Of a stretch of DNA of 64,000 nucleotides, positions 44,098 to 54,660 are shown piece by piece. Source of the DNA: an uncultured Clostridia bacterium (GTDB lineage: Bacteria; Bacillota; Clostridia; TANB77; CAG-508); NCBI GenBank assembly GCA_948678575.1, contig CAPPGO010000004.1, positions 62,001-126,000 on the forward strand. The letters run 5' to 3'. Position 1 is the stretch's first letter. Every line of letters begins with the position of its first letter. A program made the translations under genes and the position numbers. The notes beneath the pieces are model-generated. The model had not been told where the DNA came from, ran no database searches, and was given only the letters and a program-made list of their open reading frames with translations.

Positions 44098-46287
44098 TTA
44101 ATTATTCATATATAAGTCGACCATTTGAGATACATCTGTTATATCTATTTTTCCATCAACATTCATGTCTGCTGCTTTTAACTCATTACCTGTTAAAGTA
44201 AATTCTTTACCATACCCATAATGAGCAATAAACTTTGAAAAATCTAATAGTGTTACATTACCACAACCATCAACATCACCTCTAACGACTAAATAATATA
44301 TTTTACCATCAGATAGTTTCATTTTCATACCTGTTTTTATATAGTCATTATCTTGCAATTCTCTACCATTAGGACCAACTACATAAATAGATTTTGAATT
44401 TGTTTTTATTTTTGATTTAAATGTTTTTAAGGTTGTTAAATGTCTTATATTATAAATATCTTTATCTTTTAATATTTTATAATCTGTCGAAGTTAATGTA
44501 ATTTTTTCATCTTCTTTATCATTATTTTCATTGTTATTATCATTTTTATCATTATCTTCTTTGTCTTTATTATCGTCTACTGGTGGTTTTGTATCTTCTC
44601 CTGGTGGTGTTGGATTTTGTTTCTCATCAATATCTGTAAAAGCTTTTATACATAAATCTGTATTTTTCATATCAAATCCTTTTACATTTTGCTCTGATAA
44701 ATTATTCCAAGAATATCCATCAACTGAATAAAAATTCTTTCCAGCATTTCCTGTAATTGTTGAATACAATGAATTTGGTACACAAGCTTCTACTGAAAAA
44801 TAAAATCTATCAGTTTTTGATGTTTCTTTAACAACAATTGAAAAATTATTTCCTATAAGTTTTGTTTCATCTATTTTTATTCTATGATATCCTGGCTTTA
44901 AAACTCCTGTTGTAGCAACCTTAGTAAGTCCACTAAGTGTCATTCCATTTCCTTTTGGATTAACATATATTTCCAAAGAAACATCATCTGGAACAGTAAC
45001 TCCTACATAAGTAAGTTTTTCATCTGTTGACGCATCTCTTGAAAATACAGTTCCTATATATCCTTGATTTACTGTGTTCATACCAATAGCAGTATTATCA
45101 CCTAACAAATTGTATTGATACAAATTATCATAATCTATATTTGTAGTTGATTGTATTCCATATAATAAACTTTCAATTAAAGCATCTTCATATGATATAT
45201 ATATATATCCTTTATCAAAGTTTTCAGTGCCATAAGTATTTAAACAAATATAAGCACCATTTGTCTTAGGTTTTGCAATTCCTGTAAAATTGTCTTTTGA
45301 ATATCCATCATCCCAACCAACAATTGTTACAGCATGATCTCTTGGATACAAGTTTGTATTACAGAAATATGCATTTGATTTAAAAGCATCTTTTGTATTG
45401 CTATAAAACTCTGCATGATTTCCTGCTGTTACTGCTGAAACAGCACCATATTTTACAATTTGATCTTTTATCATATTTCTTATTTTCGTTACTTCTTCTG
45501 AACTATATACCTTTCTGTTTTGAGCTGTTCCACCATTTGTATAAGTAACAGTTCCATCACTTGCATATTCTTTAAAGATGCTTGGTAAAGCCACATAATC
45601 AGAAACTATTGTATCAACTTTTTTATCTAATGATTTCAAATCAATTTTATTTACATTATTTTCAAATGGCATATCTTTTTCTAGTACAGCACCTTGACCA
45701 TTTGTTAAATATGCTAGTCCAAAAGGAGCTAAACCACCATCACCTGCTTCTCTATTATAACAATGTTTATTTACACCATCTGTGAATGTTTTTATTGTTG
45801 AATAATCCATATGTCTTGGTGAAAATGTTTTATCAACATTTTTAGTTAAAGCTAAATTGGTTTCTAACATTGTTACTGTTGAGAAAGCCCAACATTCATT
45901 TGTTACTCCTTGATGTTTTACTTGTACCTTAATATCCTTATTTAAGTTATAAGATGGAACATTATATGTCGCTGCCTTTGTCATTGCAGAATATAGTTTT
46001 TCTGAAATTTTTCTAGTAAGAATTTGCATTCTATAACTTATTTCTTTTTGACTATATTCTTCTAGAACATTATCTTGCACAATTGTAGTATACATCTTTG
46101 GCATTAAAGTATTCGCTTTTTCTTCTTCACTTAATTTTTGCCATTCAATAAAATCTTGTGTGTGCAAAGTTTGTAATTCTTCATTTGTATTTGCAAAACT
46201 AAATGAATTCATAAACATAACACCAGCTAATACAGTTCCAATTCCAAGTATTTTGACTGTTTGTTTATTAAATTTGAACTTTTTCAT
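44098..46287 (-). CDS. Secreted papain-family cysteine peptidase with dockerin
   Basis: About 729 residues. A signal peptide (to about residue 34), a pro-region, and a C1A papain domain: the catalytic Cys in QGVTNECWAFSTV, the His in RDHAVTIVGWDDG and the Asn in LNTYGTENF. Then a beta-rich region, an Asp/Asn/Glu/Lys low-complexity linker (about 575-605), and a C-terminal dockerin-like region with two calcium loops (RGDVDGCGNVTLLDFSKF and DMNVDGKIDITDVSQMV). The ATG at 46287 is preferred over a TTG one codon earlier. The dockerin is expected to dock on the cohesin protein encoded next to it. Confidence 0.9.
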   Translation of the reverse strand: MKKFKFNKQTVKILGIGTVLAGVMFMNSFSFANTNEELQTLHTQDFIEWQKLSEEEKANTLMPKMYTTIVQDNVLEEYSQKEISYRMQILTRKISEKLYSAMTKAATYNVPSYNLNKDIKVQVKHQGVTNECWAFSTVTMLETNLALTKNVDKTFSPRHMDYSTIKTFTDGVNKHCYNREAGDGGLAPFGLAYLTNGQGAVLEKDMPFENNVNKIDLKSLDKKVDTIVSDYVALPSIFKEYASDGTVTYTNGGTAQNRKVYSSEEVTKIRNMIKDQIVKYGAVSAVTAGNHAEFYSNTKDAFKSNAYFCNTNLYPRDHAVTIVGWDDGYSKDNFTGIAKPKTNGAYICLNTYGTENFDKGYIYISYEDALIESLLYGIQSTTNIDYDNLYQYNLLGDNTAIGMNTVNQGYIGTVFSRDASTDEKLTYVGVTVPDDVSLEIYVNPKGNGMTLSGLTKVATTGVLKPGYHRIKIDETKLIGNNFSIVVKETSKTDRFYFSVEACVPNSLYSTITGNAGKNFYSVDGYSWNNLSEQNVKGFDMKNTDLCIKAFTDIDEKQNPTPPGEDTKPPVDDNKDKEDNDKNDNNNENNDKEDEKITLTSTDYKILKDKDIYNIRHLTTLKTFKSKIKTNSKSIYVVGPNGRELQDNDYIKTGMKMKLSDGKIYYLVVRGDVDGCGNVTLLDFSKFIAHYGYGKEFTLTGNELKAADMNVDGKIDITDVSQMVDLYMNN

Positions 46288-46495
46288 CAATTACTCACTT
46301 TCTTTTCCATATAAGTATTTCATAATATCATAGTTTAATTATAACATTAAGTATTTTTGCTTTCAAGCCTACTCCTATTAAGTTTTCATTACATTTGTTG
46401 TTACTAAAATGTAATAAAATTTTTATGTGCTTGATATTTATATTTCCATAATTTGCGTTATAATAATATTATACAAAAGAATTTAAGGAGTTTTT

Positions 46496-47629
46496 ATGAG
46501 CATAAATTCAACATTAAGAAGAGAAGGAATTGAAATCATCAATCCTTTAAGTACACTTGAAATAAATAAAATAGCATCAAAAATTGCAGAGAAATTATGC
46601 TCTACATTCCCTGAGCATAACTTAAATCAAAGCGATTTATTTATTTCAATATCAAGATTAAATATGTATATTGCAAAAATGCCAAATGATATGGCTGTTG
46701 CAAAATATTTTTATAAAAATGATTCAATATATTTTAGTGAAAACATGGATTTCGATGACTTAAATACATTAGCAGTTCATGAATGTATTCACTTTTTGCA
46801 AGCAGTAAAAGACAAACGTGGAAAAGTTACAAAATTAGGATTATATAATCTTCAAGGGAAAACATCTGGTATGGCCTTAAATGAAGCTGCTGTTCAATAT
46901 ATGGCTTCCAAAGCTAATCAAAACGAAACAGATAATGTTAGATATTATAATATGAATTTAACAACAGAAAGTCCAGATTATTACCCATTGGAAACTGCAA
47001 TAATAAGACAACTTGCTTATTTTACTGGTACATATCCACTATTTCATAGTGTTTTATATAGTAATGATGTTTTTAAAAATACTTTTATCGCAAAATCTAA
47101 TTCAAAAGCTTACAATATAATCGAATCCAATTTAGATTTACTTATGCATTATCAAGAAGAACTTGTTATTTCAATGAATAATTTAGATTATTGTTCAGAA
47201 AATGATGCTTCACTTAATAAAATAAAAAACTTATCTAATAGAATAGAAGCTTTAAAATCAATAATCTTAAAACTTACTTTGGAAATACAAAATACCATTA
47301 TAGATAATTGTTTCAATAAGGAATTTCAATATATAAAAGACCAAGACAGCTTAAACGCTTTCCAATCTCATCTATATAACTTTAAAGACCTTCTTATTGA
47401 CACAGAAGGATATAACTTTTACAATGAATTTTATCGTAATATGATGAACAAACTTGAAGAAAAGCGTGAATTGGTTAAAAAATATGGTGTACTTACATTT
47501 TTTGAGGAATCAAATAAGGATTTAGCGCTTTTCGAAAATCCCACCTACGGTATTGAATTCTTTAAAAAACTCTTTAATAAACTCAAACTATTATTTGAAG
47601 AAAAAATACGAGTAAAGAATATAGACTAA
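46496..47629 (+). CDS. Hypothetical HExxH protein (putative zinc metallopeptidase)
   Basis: A 377-aa soluble protein with no signal peptide. The motif LAVHECIHFLQ (HECIH, about residues 97-101) followed some 30 residues later by GMALNEAAVQYMA fits a zincin with a Glu third ligand. The C-terminal half is helical with coiled-coil tendency. I do not recognise the family or substrate. GGAG is 6 bases before the ATG. It is transcribed against its neighbours as a single gene ending at the terminator at 47630. Confidence 0.65.
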   Translation: MSINSTLRREGIEIINPLSTLEINKIASKIAEKLCSTFPEHNLNQSDLFISISRLNMYIAKMPNDMAVAKYFYKNDSIYFSENMDFDDLNTLAVHECIHFLQAVKDKRGKVTKLGLYNLQGKTSGMALNEAAVQYMASKANQNETDNVRYYNMNLTTESPDYYPLETAIIRQLAYFTGTYPLFHSVLYSNDVFKNTFIAKSNSKAYNIIESNLDLLMHYQEELVISMNNLDYCSENDASLNKIKNLSNRIEALKSIILKLTLEIQNTIIDNCFNKEFQYIKDQDSLNAFQSHLYNFKDLLIDTEGYNFYNEFYRNMMNKLEEKRELVKKYGVLTFFEESNKDLALFENPTYGIEFFKKLFNKLKLLFEEKIRVKNID

Positions 47630-47657
47630 AACCTCCTAAAATTTAGGAGGTTTTTAC
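47630..47657. terminator. Shared terminator between convergent genes
   Basis: AAAACCTCCT and AGGAGGTTTT (about 47630-47656) form a stem with T/A flanks between the HExxH gene and the UDG gene. Confidence 0.8.
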
Positions 47658-47662
47658 AGTTC

Positions 47663-48214
47663 TTATTTATTCAATTCATCTACTACCAATTTTAAGTCAT
47701 TCCAAAAATCTATTTTTTTATGTTCATCTCTTAATAGTGCTGCTGGATGAAATGTTGGAAGATATTTTATATCTTTTTTTATAATCCACTTTCCTCTACT
47801 CTTTGTAATTCCATATTCATCACCTAAAATACTTTTTAAAGCTACACTTCCCAATAAAACAATAATTTCTGGTTTTACTAATATAACTTGATTTCTTAAA
47901 TAATCCATACAAGCAATTGCTTCCTCTTTTTCTGGATTTCTATTATTAGGCGGTCTACATTTTACAATATTCGCTATATATAAATCTTCTCTATTTATCC
48001 CTAACCCTCTAAAAGCTTCGTTCATAAGTTTTCCAGACTTTCCTACAAAAGGTTCTCCTTGTATATCTTCATCTAGCCCTGGTCCTTCTCCAATTAGCAT
48101 TACTCTTGCCGATGGATTACCTGTACCAAAAACTGTTTGGGTTCTATTTTTACACAACTTACATTTAGTACATTTTTTTACTTCTTCATTTATTTCTTCT
48201 AATGTTTCATACAT
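47663..48214 (-). CDS. Uracil-DNA glycosylase, family 4 (Fe-S)
   Basis: A 183-aa glycosylase that removes uracil from DNA. Motif 1 GEGPGLDEDIQGEPFVG, the [4Fe-4S] cysteines (CTKCKLC at 15-21 region, CRPPNNRNP and a later Cys in ACMDY), and motif 2 TFHPAALLR are present. Family 4 enzymes are standard in Clostridia. It ends the addB-alr-pgeF-udg run, 9 bases after pgeF. Confidence 0.93.
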   Translation of the reverse strand: MYETLEEINEEVKKCTKCKLCKNRTQTVFGTGNPSARVMLIGEGPGLDEDIQGEPFVGKSGKLMNEAFRGLGINREDLYIANIVKCRPPNNRNPEKEEAIACMDYLRNQVILVKPEIIVLLGSVALKSILGDEYGITKSRGKWIIKKDIKYLPTFHPAALLRDEHKKIDFWNDLKLVVDELNK

Positions 48215-48223
48215 ACGCTACTC

Positions 48224-49009
48224 CTATAACATTATTATCGCTGTTCCTCTACCTGCATTTGCACCATCTACTCTTACTGATTCTATTTTATCTTTATTAC
48301 AAACACTACAAAGGTTACAATCAATAATATTCTTTTCTTTAATTCCAAGTTCTGTAAGCAAAATTTTATTAATTAATACTGTATCAATATTATATTTTTG
48401 CTCTCCATCTACAATTTCACCTAGTTCAATAAATTCTTCTGTTTTATTTGTAAATTCAAAAATTCCTTCACATAGCTCTTTAACATCACTTGACACTTCA
48501 AAATGACATTTTCTAATACTTGGACATATAAAGCATAAAATATCTTCTGCTTTACAATCGTAGAAATTTATCATCTTTACAACAGCCTTTTCTGCTATCT
48601 TTTGAAAAGTTCCTCTCCAACCTGAATGAACATTAGCAATAACCTTTTTAATAGGATCATAAAACAAAAATAATATACAATCAGCATTTTTGCTAGTTAA
48701 TGCAATATCCTTTTTATTTGTAATCAGTCCATCCACATTTTGTAAATCCTTTGTGGATAAAACTTTATCAATACACTTTATTTCCGCTGTATGTGTTTGT
48801 ACTGGTTGAACTACATTTTCATAATTTATATTCAAAGCTCTGCATAATGCTTTATAACTTTCTTCATTTTTATCCTGCTCAAAAGCAAAATTAATATTTT
48901 TACTTTTTAAAGTGTATGCATGCTTTATTCCATACTTCAATAATTTTTTAAACTGTATATATTCAATACCTTCATTTTTTACATATACAATCTCCTCTTC
49001 TTTAAACAT
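48224..49009 (-). CDS. pgeF: PgeF/YfiH multicopper-like purine nucleoside phosphorylase
   Basis: A 261-aa protein of the DUF152 family. Active-site motifs: NADCILF, NVHSGWRGT and CFICPSIRKCHFEV, carrying the Cys and two His that bind zinc. The family is linked to repair of peptidoglycan precursor errors and to purine nucleoside cleavage. The ORF extends upstream to 49066, but the ATG at 49009 has AAAGGAGG 5 bases before it and overlaps alr by 8 bases, so the two are coupled. Confidence 0.9.
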   Translation of the reverse strand: MFKEEEIVYVKNEGIEYIQFKKLLKYGIKHAYTLKSKNINFAFEQDKNEESYKALCRALNINYENVVQPVQTHTAEIKCIDKVLSTKDLQNVDGLITNKKDIALTSKNADCILFLFYDPIKKVIANVHSGWRGTFQKIAEKAVVKMINFYDCKAEDILCFICPSIRKCHFEVSSDVKELCEGIFEFTNKTEEFIELGEIVDGEQKYNIDTVLINKILLTELGIKEKNIIDCNLCSVCNKDKIESVRVDGANAGRGTAIIML

Positions 49010-50090
49010 CAATACCTCCTTTAAAAATTCTTGGAACTCTATTTGATATACAAGACAAAATTTCATAATTTATTGTGTCACATTTACTTGCAACTTCATC
49101 TAGTGTTATGTTCTCATTATCCCAAATGAAAACTTCATCACCTACTTTTATATTATCAATATCACTTACATCTATCATAAAACTATCCATACACACTTTT
49201 CCAATTATTTTGGCTTTTTTACCATTTACAAAAACTTCTCCACCAGTCATACATCTTCTTATTCCATCAGCATAGCCAATTGGAACAGTGGCAACTCTTG
49301 TATCTTTTTCAGCAATAAATATTCTGCCATAACTTACACTTTCACCTTTTTTTAATGTTTTAACAAAATTTATTCTAGATTTTAGTTTTGCAATTGGTTT
49401 TAAATTTAATTTATTATAAGCACCTTCATAAGGTTCATATCCATACATTATTATTCCTGGTCTTACAGCATTAGTTTGTGAATTTTCAAAATTTAATATA
49501 CCATTAGAAGCACTATGATGTATATATTTTATATCACTAAAATATTTTTTTATAATTTCTAATCCTTCATTAAATTTTTTAATCTGTAATTCTGTAAATT
49601 CTTTATCAACATCTGCTACTGCAAAATGAGTATAAACACCTTGTACCTTTATAAAAGGATTTTCTTTTATTTTGAAACAAAATGTTTCAAGTGTTTCTTT
49701 TTCAATTCCTGTTCTTCCCATTCCTGTTTCAAGCTCTAAATGCACTTTTGCTTCTTTTTTGTTATTAATCAATTCGTTTAAAAAATTAAAATCGCTAATC
49801 CCGATTGAAACATTTTGTTTCAAAATATTTTCTATATCATTTACATCTGGTTGATTTAATATAAGAATTTCTCCTTTATATCCAATTTCTCTCAAATACA
49901 TTGCCTCTGACGCCATAGCCACTGCTACAATCTCATAATCTTTTATTAAATCTAATTTTGTATTTATATATGTACCATAAGCATTTGCTTTTATTACTGG
50001 AATTATAGTTTTATTTCCAACAAATTTTTGAATCTCATTCATATTATGCTTAAAAGCATCTACATCAATTTCCATTACTGTACTTCGCAT
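49002..50090 (-). CDS. alr: Alanine racemase
   Basis: A 362-aa PLP enzyme converting L- and D-alanine. The PLP lysine is in VIKANAYGTY (Lys34 region), and the catalytic Tyr in SYGRIF near 255; the C-terminal domain has the usual GKVCMDSFMIDVS block. It supplies D-Ala for the wall (and spores). It overlaps pgeF and follows addB by 20 bases. Confidence 0.95.
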   Translation of the reverse strand: MRSTVMEIDVDAFKHNMNEIQKFVGNKTIIPVIKANAYGTYINTKLDLIKDYEIVAVAMASEAMYLREIGYKGEILILNQPDVNDIENILKQNVSIGISDFNFLNELINNKKEAKVHLELETGMGRTGIEKETLETFCFKIKENPFIKVQGVYTHFAVADVDKEFTELQIKKFNEGLEIIKKYFSDIKYIHHSASNGILNFENSQTNAVRPGIIMYGYEPYEGAYNKLNLKPIAKLKSRINFVKTLKKGESVSYGRIFIAEKDTRVATVPIGYADGIRRCMTGGEVFVNGKKAKIIGKVCMDSFMIDVSDIDNIKVGDEVFIWDNENITLDEVASKCDTINYEILSCISNRVPRIFKGGIDV

Positions 50091-50110
50091 CTCTTATCCA
50101 TCCTTTCCAT

Positions 50111-53100
50111 TTAACATCTTATATAATCATATTCATTAGATTTTAAGCTAGTATTAAAATTGCAAATGCTTTTATAAGCACAATAACTACAAGCAGTTTG
50201 TTTTTTATAATTATATGGTTTAATGTCAATTTTACCTTTCATAATTTCAGTAGATAATTGTTTTATTGTTTTTCTTACATTTTTTTGTAATTCTTTAAAT
50301 TCATCAGCTTTCAAAGTTTTAGGTTTAGAAGATATCTCTCCATCAACTTTCAATGCAACAGGAATAATATCTGATGTATTGCTTTTTTCTAACTTCTTAT
50401 CCATCGCCTTTACAACTTGTACATCTGCTAATACAAAACCTTTCATTCTGAAAAGTTTTCTTATTTCCTCTTCTATTTTTTCAGTAGATTCATTTTTAGA
50501 AGCTTTATATATATTGTCTAATAAACTTAAATATAAAACTCCGCTAGATTCATATTCTGTATTTTCAGTTAAAGCATCTAGATATGTTACTAATTGAATT
50601 TGCAATCCAGCTTCTACCTTTGAAACATCTATTGACATATCAGAAGATTTGTAATCAATAACTCTTATGTATTGTTTATCTCCTACTTTTCCTAAATCCA
50701 CTCTATCTATTTTACCTGTAATTTCTACTGATTTATCATCAAAAAGTGTCATCTGAATTGGCTTGAATTCACTTAAATTATTGAATTCTACTTCATGACC
50801 GTAATACTTCAAAATCACTGTTTCTAATCGAATATACAATATATTCAATTGCCTTTAATACAACTTTTTTTAATCTTTTTGTTAATAATCTAAATTTTGC
50901 TGTACTTGAAAAAGTATAATATTTTGAGATTTCTAAAAGTTCTTCAATAATGCACATAGTAATTTTTTCAATTTCATCATCTGATAATTCTGATAATGAT
51001 TTATTTCCTTCATCTATTTTTCTAAAAAACGCATCTATTACTTCATGCATAAAAGAACCAGTATCAATTGATGCCATTTGCAATTCTTGATTTTCTTTTA
51101 ATTTTAGTCCATATATCATATGAAAAGAAAATGGACATTTTCTATAACTTTCTAATCTTGAAACACTAGTTTTTAATTTGTTTCCATATAATTTAGAAAT
51201 ATTCTCTTCTGATATTTTTTCTGGCAAATTATTATAATCAAAACCACTTATAGCAGTAACAAATTTTTCTTTATTTGTTTGATAAAAATATACAATTATA
51301 TCTTGCCATTCTTCTGATGTTTCTTTTCCCTCTAAAAATTCTTTATATACTTTCAAAGATTCTTCAAAAGTTGCCTTTTCATTAGTAACTGTATAATTAT
51401 TAATAACAATATCACTATTTTGAATTAAGTTTGGAAAAGCTATTTTCAATTTTTTAATCAATATTGATGGTCTAAGTGATTTACCTTCTTTATCACTAGA
51501 AGCATAAGATAAAAATAATTTTTCTTCTGGAAGTGTCAAAGTTCTGTAAATATTGAACTGTTCTTCATATAGTAATTCAGTTGAAGATTTTGCCATCTCA
51601 AATCCTTTTTCTAAAAGCTTTTCTCTGTCTTTATCGTTTAAAAAACCTTCTTCTCTACTTCCTGCTGGAAATACACCATCATTTATTCCAATAACAAATA
51701 AAATTTTAGTTTTTCTACTTCTTGAACGATTAATATCTCCTAATACAACTTGATCTTGTGTGGCTGGTAAAATTCCAAGTTCACTATTCTTAATTCCTAT
51801 TTGTAATAATTCTTTATATTTATCAAAAGTAATTTTCTCATCTTCAAAAAGTAAAACCAGTTCATCAAATACATTTATTAATATTTTATAGCTTGTATTG
51901 TATTCATCAGTAATTTCTGGTATTTCATATTTTTTAATTTTTTTATCTAAAATTTCATTAATTTTATTATCAATTAAAAATTGATATAATTTTTTTGTAA
52001 TTTCCAAAACTGTTTTGTTTTCAAAAACACTATTTTTAAAATCTAGTAATGGCTTTACTATCTCTAATCTTATCTCTTCTAATTTAGATTGCAAATCATT
52101 TATTGGTTCATAATCAAAACTTCTTTTATACCATTTATTTCCTTTTATTCCCCATTTCTTACAATAATTTTCAAGTTCATAAATATCTTCATTATTGAAT
52201 TCATGTAACCCTACTTTTAAGTAATCAAACATAGCATCATAAGACCAATTTTTAGCAAATATATCTAGCAATGCTATTATGTATTTTATCAAAATATTTT
52301 GATTTAACTCTTTTTTACTATCTATAAATAATGGTATTTCATATTTATCAAAAACAGCTTTTGCATCTTCTAAATAACTCTCTATATTTTGTGTAACTAT
52401 TCCTATTTCATTGTATCTAACATTGTTTTCTTTAACTAAATTGATAATTTTTTTAGCAACATATTCCATTTCAGAATATGAATTATTAGCTAAAAACAAC
52501 TCAACATTTTCAGATGATTTTTTATATTTTTCTTTACTATTTTCAGATAAATTTTTCTCTAAAAATTTCAATTCATCATTTTTAAATCTATATAATTCTG
52601 TCAAATTTATTTTGTTAATTTCTGCATTTTGATTTTCAGCTATTTGCAAAAGTTTTCTTGCAAATTTTTTATTAAAGTAAAAAACATCATTTTCCACATT
52701 AGTTATTTTTTCTAAGTCATCTATACAAGATGTAACTGTCATTTCACTACATACTTTTAATAATTCCTCAAAAACGCCAAATTCCTGTGAAGTGAATCCT
52801 AAAAAATCATCAACATAAATAATACTATCTTTAAACATATCAGTATTTTGTAAATTTTCTTTTAATATATTCATGCTATCATTTTCATCAATAAATTTTT
52901 CATTTATTTGCTTTTCATATGCATTATAAACAGTTTCTATATCTTCTAATTTAAGCCTCATATATTGGTCATCAAAATTTGTATTTAACAGACTTTGTAC
53001 ATCTATATTATGTTTCTTTAATTCGGTTAGCATATTACTAACTATATCAACATTCTTATCTGATTTTCCTAAAAATTTTAAGTTTTTCTTTTCTTTTAAA

Positions 53101-53387
53101 AGTATATTATATATTAACATACTTTTACCAACTTTTGAAAGTCTGGTATATAATTTGCCTCCAACTTCCATAATTACTCTACTTGCCATTCTACTTAAAG
53201 TAAGAACTTCTACATTTAATAATGTATTTTCACCTGTTACTTTAAATAAATTTTGTTCAGCTGTTAAATTACTTTGCTCAGGCACAATAAGATAGATACT
53301 TGCAGTACCTATCTTATTTTTTATATCTTCATATATAATTTTACTTTTCCCACTTCCACTTTTACCGTAAACTAGATTAAATTTCAT
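50111..53387 (-). CDS. addB: AddB helicase-nuclease subunit, read through a CGGT site
   Basis: A 1091-aa AddB if CGGT at 50801-50798 is read as Gly. Segment one (53387-50802) has Walker A GKSGSGKS at the N-terminus, the helicase-like core and the first Fe-S Cys (ESYRKCPFSF). Segment two (50797-50111) starts HEVEFNNLSEFKP and carries the RecB-type nuclease (GKIDRVD, VIDYKSS) and the last cysteines (CSYCAYKSIC). The joint EVL-G-HEVEF is the usual AddB wording. In triplet reading a stop comes two codons after CGG and the nuclease is lost. AddB works with AddA in double-strand break repair; addA is not in the window. Confidence 0.9.
50798..50801 (-). other. CGGT +1 decoding site in addB
   Basis: In-frame CGG followed by T, preceded by TTA. 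Reading CGGT as Gly joins the helicase part to the nuclease part. Confidence 0.85.
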
Positions 53388-53394
53388 ATTTCTC

Positions 53395-54648
53395 CTAATA
53401 ATTATCTAAGCTTAATGTTGGATATACAAAGCTTGAACCATCAACTATTTTTCCATCCTCTGCATGATCTACAAAGAAATCACTTGACCCTTTCAAAAAA
53501 TACTTTGTATAAACACTATCTGACACACGACCATTACCTACTATAACAGGATCATCCCATGTGCAATCAACAGCATACCAATTGCTATCTATTTTAACAT
53601 AATTCCAAGCATGGCTTTCAGTTTCACCATTTGAATTTTGACCTATTCCACAAGCTATTACACATGGAATTCCAAAATCATCCATTATGTATTTAAAAGC
53701 TTTTGAATATCCTTCACATACAGCTTCTTTATTTATTAAAGCACCGTATATATTGTATATATTATCTTTTGACAAAGTTTGGTCATAAGATACATTTTTT
53801 ATTAAATAGTCATGTACAGTTTTAATTTTATTATAAGCTGTGTCTTCTATAATACTTCCTTCAATATTAGATTTTATAGTTTCTATCATTTCAGACACAA
53901 CATCAATAGATTGTTTATTATAAAAAGATTTTGATAAATAACTTTCTCCTTCTAAGTTACCTATTTTAACTTTATATGTTTTCAATGGTCCAAAACTTGT
54001 AATTTCAGTAGACATATACATTTTAGTTATATCTAAATAGAAAATTTCTGGATGATCAAAAAGCAAAGCATTTACTCCAAATTGAAAAGCATTTTCTAAA
54101 ATTGATTCTCCATTTTCTTGATGTAATAATTCATTAAACAATGTATCAAATTGTACTTCATAATTTCCAGTTTTTAAATTTTCTACATTATCATACATTC
54201 TATCATAAATCATTTTTCCATACATGTCTAATTGATAATAATATAGTTTATTTGTAGCATTAGTTGTTGATTTACCTACTGCACTATTGTTATCTTCTGT
54301 AATTTCTGGGACTTCTTCTGTTTGTTCCTCTGGTACATTTATGTAAGGATATTCAATATTGGATTTCTCTTCTACATTGTCAGGTTCTTTGTCTTCTTCA
54401 TCTACATCACTTTTTGTATTTGCATTTATCCAATCATCAATATTTTCTTCTGTTATAATTAAATCTTCTATTGGATTTACAGCAATAACTTTTTCTGTTT
54501 TTGCATTTATAAGACTTACCAAACTCAAATTATCTGGTACTTCAATAATTCCAAAAATGTCTAAACAAAAATAGGTTGTTAATAAAAATATTAGGATAAT
54601 CAAAGTGGTCATAATGCCAGCTACTAAATTATCTTTTTTTCCCATCAT
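53395..54648 (-). CDS. Membrane-anchored transglutaminase-like protein
   Basis: A 417-aa protein with one N-terminal transmembrane helix (about 8-30), an acidic linker, and a C-terminal transglutaminase-like fold. The triad is visible: Cys in KEAVCEGYSKAF, His in SHAWNYVKI and Asp in WYAVDCTWDDP. Such proteins usually act on the cell surface as proteases or cross-linkers. It lies 7 bases upstream of addB and 12 downstream of ogg, yet nothing ties it to repair. Confidence 0.85.
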   Translation of the reverse strand: MMGKKDNLVAGIMTTLIILIFLLTTYFCLDIFGIIEVPDNLSLVSLINAKTEKVIAVNPIEDLIITEENIDDWINANTKSDVDEEDKEPDNVEEKSNIEYPYINVPEEQTEEVPEITEDNNSAVGKSTTNATNKLYYYQLDMYGKMIYDRMYDNVENLKTGNYEVQFDTLFNELLHQENGESILENAFQFGVNALLFDHPEIFYLDITKMYMSTEITSFGPLKTYKVKIGNLEGESYLSKSFYNKQSIDVVSEMIETIKSNIEGSIIEDTAYNKIKTVHDYLIKNVSYDQTLSKDNIYNIYGALINKEAVCEGYSKAFKYIMDDFGIPCVIACGIGQNSNGETESHAWNYVKIDSNWYAVDCTWDDPVIVGNGRVSDSVYTKYFLKGSSDFFVDHAEDGKIVDGSSFVYPTLSLDNY

Positions 54649-54660
54649 TTTCCTCCACTT

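Noticed and set aside
22759..50801. Simple triplet reassignment of CGG to Gly, Trp or Gln
   Set aside because: Downstream frames are wrong unless an extra base is consumed; a triplet reassignment would not restore any of the six genes.
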